64,000 bases of DNA. Origin: Prosopocoilus inquinatus. Lineage: Eukaryota; Arthropoda; Insecta; Coleoptera; Lucanidae. Numbering within the stretch: position 1 is the first letter of the stretch; every line of letters begins with the position of its first letter. The stretch spans positions 49,694,001 through 49,758,000 of the forward strand of contig CM069873.1 in assembly GCA_036172665.1 (NCBI GenBank), read 5' to 3'. A program made the position numbers and the translations under genes. Of the stretch, positions 20,977-31,201 are shown one piece after another. The notes below the pieces were generated by a model. It made no database searches. It saw nothing but the letters and a program-made list of their open reading frames with translations, and was not told the DNA's origin.

Positions 20977-23629
20977 GAGGCGTTAAGAATCAAAGTGGCC
21001 TAAGCCACAAATTTTAATTTTCGTGTTTATAATTCCTAAGATTGGCATTTAGTTTATACTTTTAATACAAGACTGGGCTAACTTCAGTTTCTTAGTATGT
21101 TCAGAGATGGAGCTATAAATTTTGTTGTAGCACTGCGGTTTTGCACATTTTATTGTATTCTATAGTGGCCTAAAGTGGGTTAGGCCATTATTACTTCTAT
21201 ACCTTAACGGCATCAAGTCACATCAAGTGCTGTTGAAAAGTGATAAGTTTCTTCTTAAACAAATTATTGCTCCAGGAGGCATATTTGTTGCAAATGGATG
21301 TCGTAGAAGCAGTAGGTTTGTTATGTTTTAATTACTATCGATTTATTATTTTTATAAACAAAGTATTGTTTTAAACGTTGGTTTTAATTATTCTGAGGTT
21401 AGGTATTTTTTTTGCAAACATACCTACGAGTATAACAGAGTACCATTAACAACTGTATGCAATGATTTTATGACATTTAGATATTCCGGATCCTTTTGAG
21501 ACAGACGATGAATCTGAATATCAACCATCAGAATGTGAAGATGACCATGCAAAGACGCAAAAAGGCAGGAAAAGAGTTAGAAGAGAAGCTACTTTGCGCG
21601 CAATCAACGAAAGCTTAAACGAGCTTCAGGACTCTCATATAAAAATGCAAAAGGGAATTTTGTTCCCGCTAAGATTTTTAATACAAATGTAACAACAAAT
21701 GCATCGAAAAAATAAATTCTGCTCAATGTAAGACAATTTTTTAAAAGTTCTATAACATAGCCAATTTTGATTTACAATCTGCTTACTTGTTTGGGCAAAT
21801 AAAGGTCACAAAAAAACTTAGAGTTTACACTTCAAATGAGGATAGCAGACGTCATTATACTAGAATCTACTATTTGCCTAATGAAAATGGATCAGATGTA
21901 AAAGTTTGCAAAGACTTTTTTAAGCAAGCATTACAAGTTTCTGATGGGAGAATGTCAAGAGTTTTAAAAAACAAAACTGATGGCATTATACCAAAAGATA
22001 AAAGAGGAAGACATCCACCAGCTAATAGGACATCTGACTGAAAGATTAGAGAAATTAAAGAATTCATAGAACGATTTCCTGTTTATGAGTCACATTACTC
22101 TAGACAGAAAAGCGGTGAAAGATTCTATTTAGCTCCTGATTTGAACATCTCGGTCATGTATAATCTGTATAAACAAGAGACTGTTTCACCTGTTACTAGC
22201 TATGTAAATAAAATTTTCAACACACAGTTTAATTTGCATTTCCATGAAAAGTAACGGAACAGAAGCAGCGTTGCAAGAAAATAATACTGCCGCCATTTCA
22301 TTTGATTTGATGAAAACTCTTCCTACTCCTTTGCTTTCGACAGGGGTAGTGTATTACAAGCGCCAGTTGTGGCCCTACTGTCTGGGTAAATTCTCTTACA
22401 AATGAATGTGTTGGTATTAACTGAATGAAGTTTTTATTTTTAGGAATACATGACCTAGCAAAAAACACTGAAGTGATGTATGTTTGGAATGAATCTATTG
22501 CATCAAGGGGTCCCCAGGAAATAAGATCATGTCTAATGCATTACTGTAAACATTTTGTCATTGAAAAAAAGCTAGTAATATACAGCGACCAATGTGGAGG
22601 TCAAAACAGAAACATTAAGATAGCGCTCATTTGTGATTTCATAACAACATCAAAAGAATTCACTATTTCTGAAATAGATCACAAGTTTCTCGTGTCAGGC
22701 CATTCCTACCTGCCTTGCGATCAAGATTTCGGGGTTATAGAAAAAGAGAAAAAGTTGCATAAAAATGTTTTTGTTCCAAATCACTGGGTCACTGTTATAA
22801 AATCCGCTCGTAAGAAAGTACCCTTTACAGTGATTGAAATGACCAAAAATGATTTTTTTTCGACAAAGAAGCTAGAAGATGTGATAACCAACCGCAAAAT
22901 CTGCGAAGAAGGAAGTAAAGTACAGTGGATGAAGATACAGTGGCTAAGATATACCTCGCTGACTAAACACCGTTTTCAGTTTAAATACTCAAACTCAAAA
23001 GAAGTCCTATTTAGCACTGTTAACGTAGCAAAACGAAAGAAGTATAGCGAAATAGATTCTTTAGATTTGTTATATCCAAATGGAAGGCCAATAAAAAAAA
23101 AGAAAAAGGACAATCTTATTGAACTTTTACCGTATATACCTCCAATTCATCACCCCTTTTATGAAAATTTAAAGACGTCTGCCGCAGCAATTGATGAATT
23201 GGGAGATGAACACACTGAAGGTAACGAAGATGATTAAATTTCATTGATATAACTTTTCTGTTTTCTGAATTTGTATCTTTAAATTACATTTCTGCGTAAA
23301 AAGTATGTTTTTTAGTGAATACTGATTAATCTCTTAAACAATATTAGTATGCAGTGGCATAGGTCCTGAATATGCTATTAAAATATAATATGCTACAAGG
23401 ATGCAGAAATGGCCTAATCCACATCAAAATCCGTTTTTTGTAAAAAAAATTATGAATTTTGTGTTTCAGTTTGTAACAACGTTGCACTAAATATTTTATT
23501 TAATAATTATTAATGTGCAACTTTAATATTTTATTCCTACAATTATATTTGAAATACAAGCAAAATTAAACTTCCAGTTTTCTCAGTTGTAATTTTTTGG
23601 GGTTAGGCCACTTTAGTTCTCAACGCCTC
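20977..23629 (+). mobile_element. Sola-like DNA transposon with ATTT target duplication
   Basis: The left end GAGGCGTTAAGAATCAAAG and the right end (complement of CTTTAGTTCTCAACGCCTC) form inverted repeats of about 28 bp, continuing GTGGCCTAA on both sides. ATTT flanks the element on both sides (20973-20976 and 23630-23633). Four-base duplications are typical of Sola elements. The element contains a broken transposase gene. Confidence 0.75.
21482..23237 (+). pseudogene. Transposase of the Sola-like element (DUF7869-type), disrupted
   Basis: Pieces in order: 21482-21690 after a TTTAG acceptor (acidic leader, then basic RKRVRREATLRAINE); 21787-22041 plus continuation to about 22230 past a TGA, containing YYLPNENG..VCKDFFKQALQVS, RGRHPPANRT, FPVYESHYSRQKSGERFYL and DLNISVMYNLYK; and 22425-23237 (270 residues) with LVIYSDQCGGQNRNIKIAL and HKFLVSGHSYLPCDQDFGVIE. 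The SDxCGGQN and SGHSxxPxDxDFG motifs belong to a family common in insects (DUF7869 domain), probably a DDE transposase. Assignment to Sola rests on these plus the four-base target duplication. Frameshifts and stops near 21690, 22041 and 22250 show it is inactive. The third segment is well preserved and starts beside an intron-like junction. Confidence 0.7.
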
Positions 23630-23791
23630 ATTTGTGTTTTGTATTCATACTTATTTATTAAGAGCTAAGGTCGAGTGTATATTTAGTACTGATATAATTG
23701 CTGTTTTTAGGATAATAGGTACCTACTGTAGTGAGTAATTATTGTAGGTTTTTATTTATTTTCTTCAACAATTTAAATTAACATATTTCGA

Positions 23792-24144
23792 ATGTTGCCT
23801 GCACGGATTGTTTTATATCAGGAATTGGAATTGGAGGAACGAAGACGTCGTCTACGTCGTTTTAACCTTAAAAGAAGAATCAGACGAAACAATAGTGATC
23901 CATTTAATTTGGACGATGTAGAATTTATAAGCTTGTTTCCTTTATCAAAAGAACTGGTCCAAGTGTTAATAAATCGTTTATCTATTCACTTGACAGAATC
24001 TGAATATATAAAAAGAATTTCACCAGAAATTAAAATATTTGCAGCTTTGTACCTTTATGCTTCAGGTTCGTTTTTCAGTTTAGAATTGGGCAAAGTTTCA
24101 ACGTATCTATGAGCCAACCGAGTGTAAGTATGTGTGTTAATCAG
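23792..24144 (+). pseudogene. PIF/Harbinger transposase, exon 1 fragment
   Basis: An arginine-rich start (ELEERRRRLRRFNLKRRIRR) is followed by FPLSKELVQVLINRLSIHL and IKIFAALYLYASGSF. A one- or two-base shift near 24072 then moves the frame to QFRIGQSFNVSMSQPSVSM, ending at a GTAAGT donor (24145). This is the N-terminal helical region of HARBI1-like transposases; ASGSFQ..IG...VSQPSVS is diagnostic. The catalytic exon is not found downstream, so the copy is truncated. Bases 23630-23791 are unannotated flank. Confidence 0.75.
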
Positions 24145-25000
24145 GTAAGTACATTAACAGTAACATTTTTTTCTGGAAGATTGGGTAGAATTTCCAACAA
24201 CACCTGTTACCGTTCAATTTCTGCCCTATTTTGAAACAACCTGTATATGGTTTTCCTGTGGAATTTCTCTCGCAGACCCGCCCTAGCGAACTCTGCGTTT
24301 CGCGGACATGTTTTCAAAGTTTCCCCAGTGTTACAATTTTTTCCTGTAAAATTTAGGATAAGGAAAATGGGATTTGAAAGTTAATTTTCGGCTAAGTTGA
24401 TTCTTTATTTAGAATTTTAAGAGTTGTGAAATATGGTGCATACTTTGAAATTCATAAACGTTCTCACGCTAGCCGTACAGAAATTGACCCCTGGTATTTA
24501 AGCCCATTGGTTGTTGCTGACATAAGAATCCACGGTGATTGGCGTTCATAACTCGCCTCTTCTTTTTCCCATACCCCGTTTCTCTCCACGCGTGATCCCG
24601 GAATGAATTCAGTACACCAGCCCCACTTTATCTCTCATTGCGACAGCATTGTGTGTTGTTTGTGGAAGTTTTCTCCCGTTTCGTAAAGTGCGTTCCGTTC
24701 CTATTTGAGGAAACGGTACATTAAGAGGCTTTGGCCGGCTGTCTCCACTGTCTTCTAGAGTCAATGCCTCCAGGCATTTTCTACGCCTGTTCTCGAAGTT
24801 CGCTTTGCGAATAGGTAAGTCACCCTTCGGTTGTACTGATTCACTTCGAACATTTCTGTCACGCAATTTTTCTTCCTTCTAGGCTTTATCTAGGGTATCT
24901 ATTTACTTGCCGCCTGAGTTGTTCACCATGTAGTCATCTATAATCGCCCCTTCGGCCCTTGTCGCATGTCTTTGCTACGCCATCCTCGTTGGTGTCTTAA
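24145..25000. other. Less AT-rich flank, no gene recognised
   Basis: Bases 24240-24350 and 24560-24960 are noticeably richer in C and T than the surroundings. The minus-strand frame 24609-24866 has no domain. The segment ends in TAA, the likely left target duplication of the Harbinger element. Confidence 0.45.
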
Positions 25001-25239
25001 GGGCCGTCCACACGCCCATGCTTTACCTCAGTCTTACCTGCACAAACCGGTTTGTGTACGGAAACCCTTGCGTGTGGACGGAAAAACGGAATACCGTGCA
25101 AGCTGAAAAGCACGGCTTCATGAATCGTTGCAATGTTAAAGATTTGACTTGTGCAAACTAGGCTTGTACGGTAAAGCATGAGCATATGGACGGCATACAA
25201 GCCGTGTCGTCAGTTTCTTGTTTAGGTTATGAAATCAAC

Positions 25240-28200
25240 ATGTCCGACGTTCGCGGTTATTCTAAACAATTTATATCCGAGTTCATAGAACTTTATAAAT
25301 CTTTGCCAAGCCTTTGGAAAATAAAAAGTAAAGACTATTCGGATCGGAATAAGAAAAATGTTTCCTATAACAAAATGATTGACAAGTTAAAGGAGGTAAG
25401 TAGATATCTATTTCTTATTTTGACTGTTTCTATTTTTTAACCCTAATTGAGTTTCAATTAATCAATAAAAATATTGTTAAAGATCGAACCAGATGTAGAG
25501 AGAGACTTGGTGACAAAAAAAATTAACTCGCTGCGTAGTTCCTACCATAAAGAAAAGAAAAAAATAGCCGATTCACAGAAGTCAGGTGCCGGCACAGACG
25601 ATCTTCATGTGCCTACGCTGTGGTATTTTGACTTACTTAAAATTCTCGATGACCAAGAAACTTCTCGCCCTCCAGTTTCAAATTTTGATGAAACTTTATC
25701 ACAGGTACGTATGCTAAAGAAACGCTATATTTTTTCAGAATTTATTTATTAGTTACAATGAGTAGGAATTACACTATAATATTAGAGAATGTTTTGGTCT
25801 CGTCAGTTTAAAATGATGGAATATAATTATTTGCTTAACTGACAAATATATTGAAAAGAAGGATTTGATAATTTTAATTATTTTGTCTAATTGAGTCTTA
25901 CAAAAAGCTTGCATCAAAAAAACAGTTTAGAGAAAAATAGTTTTATTTAAAGCCCAAAACCCTGTTTTGAATTACAAACCCGAAAGGAACGCATTTGCGT
26001 CACATCAACCAATTAGGCCGGAATAACTATCAAGTCCTTCCTTTTAACATATTGGCAAAGTATGGAAATAATTATCTTTCGTAATAAAATTATGAATCTT
26101 TAGAATTTTCATATATTTAATTATAACTTTATTACGAAAGATAATTATTACAAAATTGTAAATACTGAATAACAATTCATAATTATTAATCTGTTTTTGT
26201 GATGTTTCATTTGTATTACTTGTTTAGATATTTCGCACACCTAATTGAATATTGACACAACTGAAAAGTAGGAAATTTTTAGGAAAAGAAAAAAAAACTA
26301 AAATTGTTATTAATATTTTTAAGTTATAAGAAAACTAATTAAAATCCGATAGAATATATGAATATTTATGTTAAAAGAATTGATAGGATATTTTTTTAGA
26401 ATTGACTATTCAACTATACTCTGTTCACGTTAAGAATATAGCGTTGGAAAGGATAGGGCAATATTTTCCGGCTTGTGATTGGTTGAAATTCGAGGCAAGT
26501 TTACAATGGTTAAAGTTGACATTCCGGCGCTCGTTCCCGCGAATTAATTTTATGTTGGATAGAGCGAAATATAACTAGAATTGTGAACGTCAGTTGTATT
26601 TATGTCATTTTGGTTTGGTGTTGGTGTTTGGTTTGTGTGCTTATTGTTATTTAAAATCGTTTAAAAAATTGTTCTTTTTAGAGCTCTACGGCTGTAATTG
26701 CAATTAACAGGTAAATATTTTATTAATAATGTTTATTTTCATGAGAATTTATTATGATATATTACAGTGCTAATATGGACGTACGAGAGGAAGCTGGCTC
26801 CTCGAGAAACCCTCAAGGGAAGCATATTCGAAGTGACCAAAGAGTTATGGCATGTAATGCTTTTGTTCAATACCACCATGATAATTCCAAGTCAGCTTCA
26901 ATAAAATTGGCTTCAAAGATGGTTGGCATTGGAGAGGCAACAATGTGGGCTATCGTAAAAGAAAAGGAAAGCACGGGAATTCTACGATCTCCTAGCAAGA
27001 AGCGAAACCGTGATACAATTTTCAATAAACTTGATGAAGCTCATGAAAAATCTATTAGAAGACATGTGCATTCTTTTTATCTTAAGAATGAATTACCTAC
27101 TTGCTCAAAAATTTTAACGGTAAATACATTTACATTTATTACTGTTATTTTGAAACTAAGTAAAAAAATTTATAGGTTCTACAAACAGATGATACTTTAC
27201 CTGTAATTCATCGTACAACATTGTGGAAAATTTTGAGAAAATTGGGATTTAAATGGGAGAAACGAAGCAGAAATTGTATTTTAATCGAACGTCAAGATAT
27301 TGTCTTGTGGAGACGTAATTATTTAAACTCCATTAGAAAATTTCGTACAATGGGAAAGAAAATATATTTCTTGGATGAGACGTGGGTGAATGCCGGTCAC
27401 ACAAAGCCAAAAGTGTGGAAAGATACAACAGTGACTACTGCTCGACAAGCATTTGTAGATGGATTGTCACTTGGTTTACAAAATCCTTCTGGAAAAGGAA
27501 AACGTCTGATTGTGCTTCACATTGGTAGTGAAACTGGTTTTGTTGATAACGGATTGCTACTGTTTGAATCAAAAAAAACTGGTGACTATCATGAAGATAT
27601 GAACAGTCAAGTTTTTACGGAGTGGATGAAAAATATATTACCAAATCTTGAACCTGGATGTGTCATTGTAATGGACAATGCGCCTTATCACTCAGTCAAG
27701 ACGGATAAAATTCCTAATTCTTCATGGAAGAAAGGCGCAATAATTGAATGGCTTACATTGAAAGGAATTGTAACAGACAACACTTTATTAAAAGTTCAAC
27801 TTCTTGATATAACAAAAAAATATGTAAGTGATAATCCAGTGAGTTACGTTATAGATGAAATGGTAACAGAAACTGGCCGTACAATATTAAGATTGCCCCC
27901 TTATCATTGCAATTTAAATCCAATAGAACTTGTTTGGGCTCAAGTAAAACATCATGTAGCTGCTAATAATAAAACAATCAAGTTGCCCGAGGTCAAAACA
28001 TTGCTGCTCGAGGGATTAGATCTTGTAAATGCTGAACATTGGGAAAATTGCGTTAAACATGCTATTGCAGAAGAAAACAAAATGTACCAACTTGATAATA
28101 TTGTGGAAGATATGGTGGAGGAATTAATTATAACAGCAAATACTGGCTCATCATCAGAATCGCCACCTGACTCAGATTTAGATTTTACAAGTGAATAAAT

Positions 28201-30553
28201 TAACGAAAGTAAATAATAATTAATCTTGTGAGAAATTCTGAATTCACATTATCTACACTTTTGTTATTAATATCTGTCATCCCAGTGAATAAGTGATTAA
28301 GTCAAATTTCCCTACTTATCAGAGCAGGTTGTTTTCGATTTATAAATTCACATTGTTTGTTATAACAACATGATTGTTCTTGCTGTGCCAGCAATTATTA
28401 AATTATTCTGTGTATTTTGTCATTTTGATTTTTGTGTCTCGTGTAACATGTTTTTATAGCTATCAATTAACTGACAGTGATCAATTTTATCAAGTTTACT
28501 TTGATTTAGTTTTAGGGTCAGATTAAAACAATGTTCAGATCCATATTAACTTCCGGCTGTGAATCAGGGATACAAACGAGTAGCCTGAAAAGAAAAATAG
28601 AAGTACACAAATGGAATACTTCCGTACAGCCATAGAAGTTACATTGAATGATAGAATAAAAAGTGCAGATATTAGAGGAGAGCTTGGAGTAGAATCAGTG
28701 TTAGAATACATAGAAAAAATAGATATATTAGGTTAAGGTTAGGTTTTGAAATAGATAGCAATTTTTTTATTGCTTTTCTGAACCTCAAGTACGTTTTATT
28801 TTTCTATGTGTTTACATGTTGACCAATAAGGCAAATAAAGGCATTATTATTATTAAATAAAATGGGCTTTTAATTTTAAATTATCTCTAAAAGAATAAAA
28901 CTTGCAACAAAATTCAGACTCTGTGGTGAATTTATGCACAACAAATTAAAATTACTACTAAGATTAATTTAATTGTAAATTAAATTAATCGCTTGGTTTG
29001 TGTATTCGTGCAACAAATTAAATTCTCCTTTAGTTTGCTGTTTTTCTAAATATAAAAATTTTGAATTTACCGCTCTTTCCTTATTGCTCCTATGTAATAC
29101 GTACGCCGACGCGAGTGCTAACTACTATATTCTTAACGTGAACAGAGTATAGGTGTGCGATTTGTATTATTAAGTATTTATGTTACATATTCTATTCTGC
29201 CAAGGAACACTGCCTTCTTTGTTAAAATAATCTAGGAACTGTCCTCTAGTCAGTTTACCATCATTTGAAATGGCTTTGAATCGTCCTTTTGTTATACCAG
29301 TTATATCAAAATCCCTTGTTCGTAAACCTAATGATAGTATACCTTGCATTGTATCTTCATAATCCATGCTCCCAGTTGGCGTGTAGTTTTTGAATATTTT
29401 CTCCTTAAAAAATTATGGAGCGCACAACACGCCATAACCGCACTCTACATTTTCAAGCTTCATGTTTATGCTGGTATGAAATATTCTGAATCTAGATGCT
29501 AATATACCAAAGGCATTTTCTACTACGCGCCTAGCTCGAGATATACGATACCGATAATTAAAAATTCTACTTTCATTAGTAAGTTCTCTTTGATTAAACT
29601 GTTTCAAAAAATTAGAAGTGAAGGCAAATGCTTCGTCTCCTATGAAAACATAGTTAAGTATTCTATTTGAATTATATACTTGTTCTGATGTAGGAATACA
29701 TAAAGATTTATCTTTCAATTTCCTATGGAACGTTGTGTGCTCTATAACACCTCCATCAGATATCCTGCCATTAACACCAAATTCAGTTACAATGAACTCA
29801 TAGTTTGCATTGACAACTGCCATCAAAACCATACTATGGAACCCTTTATAATTATAAAAATATGACCCACTTTCAGGTGGAGGTACTATTTGTACATGTT
29901 TACCGTCGACGGCTCCCAGGCAATGCGGAAAATTCCAATTTGTTTGAAATTATTCTGCTATTTTTTCCATTCTTCTTGTGACGTTGGAACCTAAAACAAT
30001 TTTTTTTCAGGATGGTAGTGCTCTCGACTCAGCAGATATTCCGACTTCAGAAGTGGAATTGTCTCTTTCTCCAAGTGGCTCAAGTTCATCAGTGCCACCC
30101 AGAAGCGAACGGAAAACTCAAAATAAAAGGGAGAAAGATTTAGATAATGTAATAGCTTCTGTCAGGAAACGGTTATGTGAAACAAGAACTGAAGATCAGC
30201 GTGACTTATTCGGCCGAAATCTAGCGAGTAATCTCAGGCACTTACCCAACGATCAACGCATTTATTTGGAAAAAATAATAAATGACGCTGTTTGTGAAGC
30301 GGAATTGGGAAACTTATCCAAGAATTGTTGTATCCATGTCCCCCTGCTTCCAAGAGAAACTTCCTATTATAATCAAATGCAACAATCTGCTCCTTCTCAG
30401 CCGACCTATCCTTTTTCTCGTTTATCCAACGTCACCCAGGATCCAGTGTCCCAACACATACCTATGACAACTACAGCTTTCAACAATGAAGACTATGTTG
30501 CTTCCGCAAGTAACGTTAGAACATACATAAATAACTTTAGTCCTGTCCCATAA
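25240..30553 (+). CDS. MADF-domain accessory protein of Harbinger 1, three exons, intact
   Basis: Exon 1 is 25240-25395 (ATG; donor GTAAGT), exon 2 25483-25704 (acceptor TTAAAG; donor GTACGT), exon 3 30011-30553 (acceptor TTTTTTTCAG; stop TAA). All junctions are phase 0 and the joined frame has 306 codons without stops. Exons 1-2 give a MADF domain: FISEFIELYKSLPSLWKIK, then SYNKMIDKLKE, then VTKKINSLRSSYHKEKKKI and PTLWYFDLLKIL. Exon 3 has a Ser/Pro linker and a helix FGRNLASNLRHLP..RIYLEKIINDAV that may correspond to a BESS-like or dimerisation segment. MADF/Myb-like partners of Harbinger transposases are thought to bind DNA and carry the transposase to the nucleus. Intron 2 contains both the nested transposon and the antisense transposase exon. 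Its intactness contrasts with the broken transposase. Confidence 0.85.
25753..26416. other. AT-rich intron sequence left of the nested transposon
   Basis: This is part of MADF intron 2. A short inverted match (ATAATTATCTTTCGTAATAAA at 26070 and TTTATTACGAAAGATAATTA near 26128) forms a hairpin. No coding sequence. Confidence 0.5.
26775..28198 (+). CDS. Transposase, IS630/Tc1 superfamily, DD83E
   Basis: Two exons: 26775-27119 and 27176-28198, with a 56-base GT..AG intron. The join is phase 0 and gives about 455 residues. An ATG at 26754 is also in frame. The N-terminus has helix-turn-helix text (SASIKLASKMVGIGEATMW), and exon 2 opens with a second DNA-binding helix region (TTLWKILRKLGFKWEKRS). 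Catalytic residues: D1 in IYFLDETWVNA, D2 in CVIVMDNAPYHS, E in CNLNPIELVWAQVK, with 83 residues between D2 and E. Tc1 and mariner have 34-41. A long insertion (ending LPPYHCNLNPIE) accounts for the difference. A group named Sailor with about 82 residues has been described and is the likely home. The C-terminus is acidic and Ser-rich. There is no stop or frameshift, so it could be active. Confidence 0.9.
28199..28534. other. 3' untranslated part of the DD83E transposon
   Basis: AT-rich and non-coding, between the transposase stop codon and the LINE-derived fragment. Confidence 0.5.
28535..28860 (+). pseudogene. LINE reverse-transcriptase tail inserted in the DD83E transposon
   Basis: With a frameshift or two, bases 28540-28735 read SGCESGIQTSSLKRKIE, then MEYFRTAIEVTLNDRI, then KSADIRGELGVESVLEYIEK. 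This is the end of a LINE reverse transcriptase, where the usual pattern is YGSESW..(30)..RAMGVTRRDRIRN..IR..LGV..ILE. Stop TAA is at about 28735, followed by an (ATT)n tail at 28838-28855, as many LINEs have. It therefore looks like a 5'-truncated insertion that came in after or with the transposon. Bases 28861-29124 are AT-rich filler up to the inverted repeat. Confidence 0.65.
29170..29990 (-). pseudogene. Harbinger 1 transposase, exon 2 (DDE domain)
   Basis: Read on the minus strand from the acceptor TTGTTTTAG at 29999-29991. The exon starts VPTSQEEWKK, suffers a one-base loss in an A run and a stop near 29950-29960, then continues NWNFPHCLGAVDGKHV (first Asp), ..ISDGGVIE.., YVFIGDEAFAF (second Asp) and RRVVENAFGILASRFRIF (Glu). 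Two further shifts near 29380-29430 interrupt the tail (VMACCALHNF..), after which it ends at 29170. The catalytic triad is present but the gene is dead. It lies inside MADF intron 2 in antisense orientation, and its first base is 21 bases from the first base of MADF exon 3. Confidence 0.9.
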
Positions 30554-30630
30554 TGTTCTTAGTTGTTATTATATTGTATGGTTTACTTAAATATTGAAGA
30601 ATTAATGTTTATTTATACGTAAATTCTTAC

Positions 30631-31002
30631 CTTCATGTATTTTTCTCTAAGAGCCATGAAGATAGCTTTGCATGTTTCTGGGATAATTACAGATAAAGCC
30701 TGATGTGAAATGGCAGCTGAAAATCTCATGTCTCTGTATGACCTTCCAGTAGCTAAAAACCTTAACGTACAACTTAATTTTTCATGAGATATAGATTCGC
30801 GCATTACAGTATTTTGCCGTTCTATAGCTGGAGTCACCAATCCCAGTAATTCTGCGTAAGCGTTTTCATCCATTCTCATATAATTACGCCAATCATTAGA
30901 ATCTTCTCTTAAATCCGCCATTAAATTTATAAAGGAATGTACGTTTCTTTTAAGCAGCCAAGTTTTACACCACTTAGATCGCCGCCGTTTTTTATTTGTC
31001 AT
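30631..31002 (-). pseudogene. Harbinger 1 transposase, exon 1
   Basis: The frame starts MTNKKRRRSKWCKTW at 31002 (an upstream ATG at 31023 is also open). It contains DSNDWRNYMRMDENAYAELL and LSCTLRFLATGRSYRDMRFS, and ends ALREKYMK before a strong GTAAGAA donor (30630). This is the DNA-binding/helical half of a Harbinger transposase. The exon itself is intact. The intron to exon 2 (30630-29991) encloses MADF exon 3 on the other strand. Bases 31003-31190 hold the short leader and subterminal repeats (GTACCGTGCAAG, also at 25095). Confidence 0.85.
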
Positions 31003-31201
31003 TTTTATTAACAAACAAAACAAAAACTTCTAATAAAAAAAGGCTCATTAATTGAAGACATGATTGCGATGAAACCTCTTCTAAAATTTGAATTGGACTG
31101 ACGTTTACACGTACTTACCTGCATCGTATAGACAACAAAGGGTATTTCGTACTGTTTGCACAAACTGTACCGTGCAAGTAAGTTGCTATTGTGTGGACGG
31201 C

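Larger units (their letters stand above)
26417..29149 (+). mobile_element. IS630/Tc1-type transposon with DD83E spacing (Sailor-like), complete
   Basis: Perfect 25-bp terminal inverted repeats lie at 26417-26441 and 29125-29149 (starting TACTCTGTTCACGTTAAGAA). TA flanks both ends (26415-26416, 29150-29151). Inside is one intact, once-spliced transposase gene and, near the right end, a captured LINE fragment. It sits in MADF intron 2 of the Harbinger, so it disrupts no coding exon of its host element. Confidence 0.9.
25001..31201. mobile_element. PIF/Harbinger transposon 1 with interlocked MADF and transposase genes
   Basis: The left end GGGCCGTCCACAC (25001) follows TAA. The right end carries the complement GTGTGGACGGC (31191-31201), after which the element joins a truncated mariner; the last three bases and the right target copy are missing. 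Gene order is MADF exons 1 and 2 (+), transposase exon 2 (-), MADF exon 3 (+), transposase exon 1 (-). A 2.7 kb DD83E transposon is inserted between MADF exon 2 and transposase exon 2. Without it the element would be about 3.5 kb. Confidence 0.75.

Noticed and set aside
24609..24866. 85-codon minus-strand frame in the less AT-rich flank
   Set aside because: No domain recognised; composition explains the open frame.
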